DNA from: an uncultured Ruminococcus sp. | Lineage (GTDB): Bacteria > Bacillota > Clostridia > Oscillospirales > CAG-272 | Assembly (NCBI GenBank): GCA_902791785.1 | Contig: CADAXH010000066.1 | Coordinates: 1-11,586, forward strand | Direction of reading: 5' to 3' | DNA length: 11,586 nt | In this document: positions 8,008-11,586 of the stretch, piece after piece | Layout of the letters: each line of letters starts with the position of its first letter | Position numbering within the stretch: the first letter of the stretch is position 1 | Made by a program: the position numbers and the translations under genes | Notes under the pieces: model-generated | The model's database searches: none | What the model was told of the DNA's origin: nothing | What the model saw: the letters and a program-made list of their open reading frames with translations, nothing else

Positions 8008-8076
8008 GCGCGAACATAAAGCTTGCTTATGCTTTTTGATTTTCGTGTTCGCGCCCGAATTTGCTGGCGCAAATTC
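8008..8076 (+). repeat. Two adjacent hairpins in the toxin-antitoxin leader
   Basis: First: GCGCGAACA (8008-8016) pairs perfectly with TGTTCGCGC (8046-8054) around a 29-base T-rich loop that itself contains AAAGC (8018-8022) / GCTTT (8031-8035). Second: GAATTTGC (8057-8064) pairs with GCAAATTC (8069-8076) around loop TGGC. Only two bases separate them. They lie between the predicted transcription start and the antitoxin ribosome binding site AAAGGAG (8085-8091). They could be a structured leader, a palindromic operator, or a dispersed repeat; the sequence alone does not decide. Confidence 0.6.
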
Positions 8077-8099
8077 CCATAGTGAAAGGAGAATTTTTA

Positions 8100-8354
8100 A
8101 TGCCAAACATTAAGCCCGTATCAGATCTACGCAACTACAACGAGGTACTGCGCGATATTGCCGTTGGAGAACCCGTATTCCTCACGAAGAACGGTCGCGG
8201 CAGATATGCCATCGTTGATATGGAAGAATTTGAAAGGACACAGGCAACGCTCAAGCTGATGAGCGAGCTTGCCAAAGGTGAAGTTTCTGCTAAAGAAAAA
8301 GGATATATTGATATCTCGGAGGTCGAAGCACTTCTGGGGGTAAGCAATGACTAA
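8100..8354 (+). CDS. Type II antitoxin, Phd/YefM family
   Basis: Small cytoplasmic antitoxin of 84 residues that would bind and neutralise the toxin encoded next to it and repress their shared promoter. The N-terminal half has the Phd/YefM pattern: MPNIKPVSDLRNYNEVLRDI, then EPVFLTKNGRGRYAIVDMEEFE, the DNA-binding and dimer fold. The C-terminal part (about 50-84) is a charged helix expected to wrap the toxin. The ATG at 8100 is fixed by AAAGGAG 8 bases before it; an earlier in-frame start at 8061 would put the ribosome site inside the gene. It overlaps the toxin gene by 8 bases, typical of these operons. The GC-richer codons (CGC, GCG, CCC) differ from the AGA-rich genes to the left, suggesting separate arrival. 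Confidence 0.9.
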   Translation: MPNIKPVSDLRNYNEVLRDIAVGEPVFLTKNGRGRYAIVDMEEFERTQATLKLMSELAKGEVSAKEKGYIDISEVEALLGVSND

Positions 8355-8670
8355 AATCAATTTTACGCCCGATGCCCTTGAGGATATGAAGGAGATAAAA
8401 GCGTATATCACCGACGAACTGTGCAGTGAGCAATCGGCAATCAAAACGATTGAAAATATTATGAAGCGCATGCGTCAACATGCGGATTTCCCCGAAATCG
8501 GTGCGCCGCTTTCCTCTATCATAAGCCTTGAAGTGCCGTACAGGTTCCTTGTCTGCGGTAACTACACCGCATTTTATAAGGTTGAGGGCGATGAGGTTCA
8601 CATCATCCGTGTTCTCTACGGCAGACGGAACTTTATGCAAATACTTTTTGGAAAGTCATACGACGAATAA
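8347..8670 (+). CDS. Type II toxin, RelE/ParE superfamily
   Basis: Toxin of 107 residues from the RelE/ParE fold. Members either cut mRNA on the ribosome (RelE) or poison DNA gyrase (ParE); which applies cannot be told here. It opens with the usual beta strand and long helices (INFTPDALEDMKEIKAYI) and ends with the conserved run VPYRFLVCGNYTAFYKVEGDEVHIIRVLYGRRNF, in which the Arg and Tyr residues are typical. The start ATG at 8347 overlaps the antitoxin stop by 8 bases, so translation is coupled and toxin follows antitoxin, the common order. Length and reading frame look complete, so the module is probably functional. A terminator follows directly. Confidence 0.88.
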   Translation: MTKINFTPDALEDMKEIKAYITDELCSEQSAIKTIENIMKRMRQHADFPEIGAPLSSIISLEVPYRFLVCGNYTAFYKVEGDEVHIIRVLYGRRNFMQILFGKSYDE

Positions 8671-8675
8671 TATGG

Positions 8676-8708
8676 AATCGCCACTCTCACGGGTGGCGAT
8701 TTACTTTT
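8676..8708 (+). terminator. Terminator of the toxin-antitoxin operon
   Basis: AATCGCCAC (8676-8684) pairs perfectly with GTGGCGATT (8693-8701) around an 8-base loop, followed by the imperfect T-run ACTTTT. It begins 5 bases after the toxin stop. Confidence 0.65.
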
Positions 8709-8714
8709 ATCCTT

Positions 8715-8866
8715 GTGCGCAATGAAAGACTCGCACAATTAGGATACTTTGACATCCTAATGAAGTACGAGTCCTTGCATATTTGATTGAACCGCCGTGT
8801 ACCGAGCGGTACGCACGGTGGTGTGAGAGGTCGGTCACTCCACTTATGGGTGACCTCCTACTCGAT
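8715..8866 (+). mobile_element. Group II intron remnant: 5' boundary-like start, then domains V and VI
   Basis: Domain V is clear at 8791-8822: ACCGCCGTG pairs with CACGGTGGT, then TACC/GGTA, loop GAGC and the two-base bulge CG (8812-8813), the layout of the catalytic hairpin. Domain VI follows at 8825-8863: GAG/CTC at the base, GGTCACTC (8833-8840) with GGGTGACC (8848-8855), and a bulged A at 8860, seven bases from a predicted 3' end at 8866 (CTCGAT). This pattern with CTCCTACTCGAT is familiar from the 3' ends of Firmicutes group II introns. GTGCG at 8715-8719 matches the usual intron 5' end. Between lie only about 70 bases, so almost all of domains I-IV and the reverse transcriptase are missing. 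It cannot splice alone. The left boundary is less certain than the right. It sits 14 bases from the end of the convergent idh gene. Confidence 0.72.
8728..8773 (+). repeat. Structured stem inside the intron remnant
   Basis: An outer stem GACTCG (8728-8733) / CGAGTC (8768-8773) encloses a perfect inner stem ATTAGGAT (8738-8745) / ATCCTAAT (8754-8761) with loop ACTTTGAC. A rival pairing TTGTGCG (8713-8719) / CGCACAA (8732-8738) overlaps both and cannot form at the same time. Confidence 0.55.
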
Positions 8867-8880
8867 GTTTTTTGGAATGG

Positions 8881-10050
8881 TCATACCCGATTGATTGTTT
8901 CTTTTACATATTGTCCGAATTCCTCACAGGTGCAGCCTGTTTCGCGGCCTGTAATTGTGAGTTTCTTTTCTTCATATACGCAGATATCAAGAGCTTTTTC
9001 AAGTCTTCTGGCCTTGTCGTTCATACCGATGTGGTTGAGCAGCATCACGCAGGCTCTCAGCATGGAACAGGGATCCGCATACTGACCTCTTCCTTCTTCA
9101 ATCATTCTCGGTGCAGAGCCGTGGATTGCTTCAAACATTGCATATTTCTTGCCTATGTTTGCAGCTCCTGCGGTACCTACGCCGCCCTGGAATTCAGCTG
9201 CTTCGTCGGATATTATGTCGCCGTACAGGTTTGGAGCAAGCAGAACCTGGAATTCTTTTCTTCTTTTTTCGTCTACAAGTTTTGCAGTCATTATATCTGC
9301 ATACCACTCGTCTGTTGTTATCTCCGGATAATCGGCTGCTACCTTTCTGCAGTCCTCAATGAAGTTTCCGTCCGTTGTCTTTATGACGTTTGCTTTGGTT
9401 ATGATGGAGACTCTTGTGAATCCGTTGTTTTTTGCATACTCATAAGCGAGTTTTGCTATTCTCTCGGTGCCTTGCTTCGTTGTGACGACAAAGTCGACTC
9501 CGAGGTCTTCAGTGACGTTGAAACCCTGGCTTCCGACTGCGTAACCGCCTTCGGTATTCTCTCTGAATATTGTCCAGTTGATGCCCTGGGAGGGAACTCT
9601 TACGGGGCGGATATTTGCAAACAGATCAAGAGCTTTTCTCATTGCCACGTTTGCGCTTTCAATGTTTTTGACTCCGCTGCCTTTCTGGGGAGTTGTAGTC
9701 GGTCCTTTCAGAATGACGTGACAGGATTTGAGTTTTTCGAGTACGTCGTCAGGAATCGCTTTTCCGCATTCAAGTCTCTTTTCAATTGTGAGATCATTGA
9801 TGTCGACAAATTCAACCTTTCCTGCTTTTTCTTCATCTGAAAGAAGGTATTTGAGTATTTCGGAAGCTTCTTTTGAAATAATGGGACCGATTCCGTCTCC
9901 TCCGCATATTCCAATTCTTATTGTGTCAAGGGAGGAGTAGTCAACAAAGTCTCCCTGATTCTTCATGTCTTCAACTCTCTGAAGCTGGTTTTCGAGTATT
10001 TTTCTGAATTTCTGGCACGCCAGGTCCAGTTCTTTTGTATTGTCAGTCAT
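8881..10050 (-). CDS. Isocitrate dehydrogenase (isocitrate/isopropylmalate dehydrogenase family)
   Basis: Cytoplasmic decarboxylating dehydrogenase, isocitrate to 2-oxoglutarate, 389 residues. Family marks in order: GGDGIGP near the start of the fold (about 50-56), KGPTTTP, the substrate-binding run SANVAMRK ... FANIRPV, FRENTEGGY (phosphate-loop region with catalytic Tyr), TKANVIK with the catalytic Lys, LYGDIISDEAAEFQGG with the metal-binding Asp residues, and FEAIHGSAP. About 44 residues precede the usual fold start and look helical; similar extensions occur in some anaerobe homologues. The gene starts 6 bases after the aconitase stop, with AAGGG ahead of its ATG, so both are one operon. 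Where E. coli NADP enzyme has Lys-Tyr after HGTAP this has Arg-Met, so cofactor preference is unclear. Isopropylmalate or homoisocitrate dehydrogenase is less likely beside aconitase. I see no T-tailed terminator after it on the minus strand. Confidence 0.87.
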   Translation of the reverse strand: MTDNTKELDLACQKFRKILENQLQRVEDMKNQGDFVDYSSLDTIRIGICGGDGIGPIISKEASEILKYLLSDEEKAGKVEFVDINDLTIEKRLECGKAIPDDVLEKLKSCHVILKGPTTTPQKGSGVKNIESANVAMRKALDLFANIRPVRVPSQGINWTIFRENTEGGYAVGSQGFNVTEDLGVDFVVTTKQGTERIAKLAYEYAKNNGFTRVSIITKANVIKTTDGNFIEDCRKVAADYPEITTDEWYADIMTAKLVDEKRRKEFQVLLAPNLYGDIISDEAAEFQGGVGTAGAANIGKKYAMFEAIHGSAPRMIEEGRGQYADPCSMLRACVMLLNHIGMNDKARRLEKALDICVYEEKKLTITGRETGCTCEEFGQYVKETINRV

Positions 10051-10056
10051 TGTGAT

Positions 10057-11586
10057 TCAGCCCTTTCTTACGTAGTTCAGCAGCCCTCCGCAGAGAACTA
10101 TCTCTCTCTGTCTCTCCGTGAGGTCTATTACCAGAGGTATCTCTTTTGACGAAGTCTTCATTGTGACTTCACATTTTCCTTTTACGGCTTCATAGAGCCC
10201 GTTTATAGTAATTGTTTCGTCCTGGTTTACAAGTTCGTAGTCCGACTCATTCTTGAATGTGAGAGGAACAATTCCGAAGTTGACCAGATTTGCTTTGTGA
10301 ATTCTTGCAAAACTCTTTGTTACTACAGCCTGGATTCCAAGGTAAAGAGGAACCAGGGCAGCATGTTCTCTCGAAGAACCCTGACCATAGTTGTTTCCTG
10401 CAACTATGATGCCTTTGCCTGCCTTTTTCGCCCTTTCCGGGAAGGATTTGTCACAGACAGAGAAACAGAACTCTGAGAGTTTAGGTACATTTGATCTGTA
10501 TGGAAGAATCTTGCTTCCTGCAGGCATGATGTGGTCTGTCGTTATATTGTCTCCGAGTTTCAGGAGAACGGGGCATGTGAGGTCCTTTTCAGGGCTGTGG
10601 CCGACCGGTATTTCCTTAATGTTAGGTCCGCGCTCGACGGTGACTGAATCAGCCTCTTCGTCGCTTGCGGGGTACACGAACATGTTGTCGTTTATTTTGA
10701 ATTTTTCGGGCATCTGTACGGGAGTGAAGCTGCCCAGTGTCGTCGGGTCCGTTATATATCCCGTCAGTGCGCTTGCTGCAGCTGTCTGAGGAGAAACAAG
10801 GTATACCTGAGCGTCGGCTGTTCCGCTTCTGCCTAGGAAGTTCCTGTTGAATGTTCTCAGGGATATTCCGGAAGATTTGGGAGAAAATCCCATTCCGATG
10901 CATGGTCCGCATGCGCACTCAAGTATTCTCGCTCCTGCAGATATCAGGTCGGAGAGAGCGCCGCAGTCAGCCAGCATCTCGTATACCTGCCTTGAACCGG
11001 GAGAAATCGACAGGGAGACATCGGGGTGGATTGTCTTTCCTTTGAGCATTGACGCAACCGTCAGCATGTCCAGCAGAGAAGAGTTTGTGCATGAACCTAT
11101 GCACACCTGGTCGATCTTTATTCCTTTCAGTTCCGAAACCGGCTTTACGTTGTCGGGGCTGTGGGGGCAAGCAGCCAGAGGCGTGAGTTCAGACAGGTTG
11201 ATTGTATATTCTTCGTCGTAAACAGCGTCCGGATCGGGCAGTATTTCAGTCCAGTCCTTTTCTCTGTTCTGCATTTTCATGAATTCTCTTGTCACTTCGT
11301 CAGAAGGGAAAAGGGAACTGGTGGCTCCGAGTTCGGCGCCCATGTTTGTTATTGTTGATCTCTGAGGAACTCCGAGCTGCTTTATACCTTCACCTGAATA
11401 TTCAAGGACTGCTCCGACTCCTCCTTTTACTCCGAGCATGCTCAGCACTTTCAGGATAATGTCCTTTGCTCCGACATAGTCGGGAAGAGTGCCCGTCAGT
11501 TTTATCCCTATTATTCTGGGCATAGTAATGAAGTAGGCTCCGCCTCCCATTGCTGCTGCGACATCAAGTCCTCCGGCTCCGATTCC
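10057..11586 (-). CDS. Aconitate hydratase (aconitase), 5' end outside window
   Basis: Iron-sulfur enzyme converting citrate to isocitrate via cis-aconitate. 509 residues are visible; the frame is open to the right edge (GIGAGGLDVAAAMGGG fits the family), so some 130 N-terminal residues lie outside if it is the usual form of about 640 residues. The three 4Fe-4S ligands are seen in IGSCTNSS (about 163-170) and CACGPCIG (about 224-231). The C-terminal swivel domain has GDNITTDHI and NNYGQGSSREHAAL, the active-site Ser/Arg region. Short size and sequence style match the compact mitochondrial-type aconitases of anaerobes rather than the 890-residue AcnA form; homoaconitase or isopropylmalate dehydratase are smaller or split and fit less well. 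It is followed 6 bases later by isocitrate dehydrogenase, forming a citrate-to-2-oxoglutarate operon that probably feeds glutamate synthesis. The frame is intact throughout. Confidence 0.9.
   Translation of the reverse strand, partial: GIGAGGLDVAAAMGGGAYFITMPRIIGIKLTGTLPDYVGAKDIILKVLSMLGVKGGVGAVLEYSGEGIKQLGVPQRSTITNMGAELGATSSLFPSDEVTREFMKMQNREKDWTEILPDPDAVYDEEYTINLSELTPLAACPHSPDNVKPVSELKGIKIDQVCIGSCTNSSLLDMLTVASMLKGKTIHPDVSLSISPGSRQVYEMLADCGALSDLISAGARILECACGPCIGMGFSPKSSGISLRTFNRNFLGRSGTADAQVYLVSPQTAAASALTGYITDPTTLGSFTPVQMPEKFKINDNMFVYPASDEEADSVTVERGPNIKEIPVGHSPEKDLTCPVLLKLGDNITTDHIMPAGSKILPYRSNVPKLSEFCFSVCDKSFPERAKKAGKGIIVAGNNYGQGSSREHAALVPLYLGIQAVVTKSFARIHKANLVNFGIVPLTFKNESDYELVNQDETITINGLYEAVKGKCEVTMKTSSKEIPLVIDLTERQREIVLCGGLLNYVRKG

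Noticed and set aside
8061..8099. Earlier start for the antitoxin at 8061
   Set aside because: It would translate through a hairpin and the AAAGGAG ribosome site; Phd/YefM proteins begin near MPNIKPVSDLR.
8872..9840. 322-codon open frame on the plus strand
   Set aside because: It lies opposite the isocitrate dehydrogenase gene, is rich in Cys, Phe and Ser from antisense reading, and has no family motif.

Overview
The window reads as chromosomal DNA of an anaerobic Firmicute, most likely a gut or rumen clostridial lineage. The signs are strong AGGAGG-type ribosome binding sites, closely packed same-strand genes, an aldo/keto reductase carrying ferredoxin clusters, an aconitase/isocitrate dehydrogenase pair of the kind anaerobes use to make 2-oxoglutarate, and a group II intron end of a type familiar from Firmicutes. 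This placement is from pattern recognition only. No rRNA, tRNA or CRISPR array was seen.

Left part (1-6631, plus strand): the 3' part of a large GH106-like (alpha-L-rhamnosidase-like) glycoside hydrolase; a Na+/phosphate cotransporter with a PhoU-like tail; an HpcH/HpaI (RhmA-like) 2-keto-3-deoxy sugar acid aldolase; an intrinsic terminator; then an aldo/keto reductase with two C-terminal 4Fe-4S motifs. The cotransporter and the aldolase are each broken by a short internal deletion that also shifts the frame, while every other gene in the window is open. Hydrolase, aldolase and reductase together would suit release and breakdown of a deoxy sugar such as L-rhamnose. That link is inference.

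Middle part (about 6640-8870): an accessory stretch set between metabolic genes. It holds a Fic protein (AMP-transferase type) with its own promoter and three TACGCAA repeats directly upstream; a 349-base gap with a possible 35-residue ORF whose ribosome binding site lies in a hairpin, a good promoter and two leader hairpins; a Phd/YefM antitoxin and RelE/ParE toxin pair with a terminator; and a very short group II intron remnant with intact-looking domains V and VI but almost nothing of domains I-IV.

Right part (8881-11586, minus strand): an aconitase gene (5' end outside the window) followed 6 bases later by an isocitrate dehydrogenase gene. They form an operon that converts citrate to 2-oxoglutarate, probably for glutamate synthesis. 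It converges on the toxin-antitoxin/intron region.
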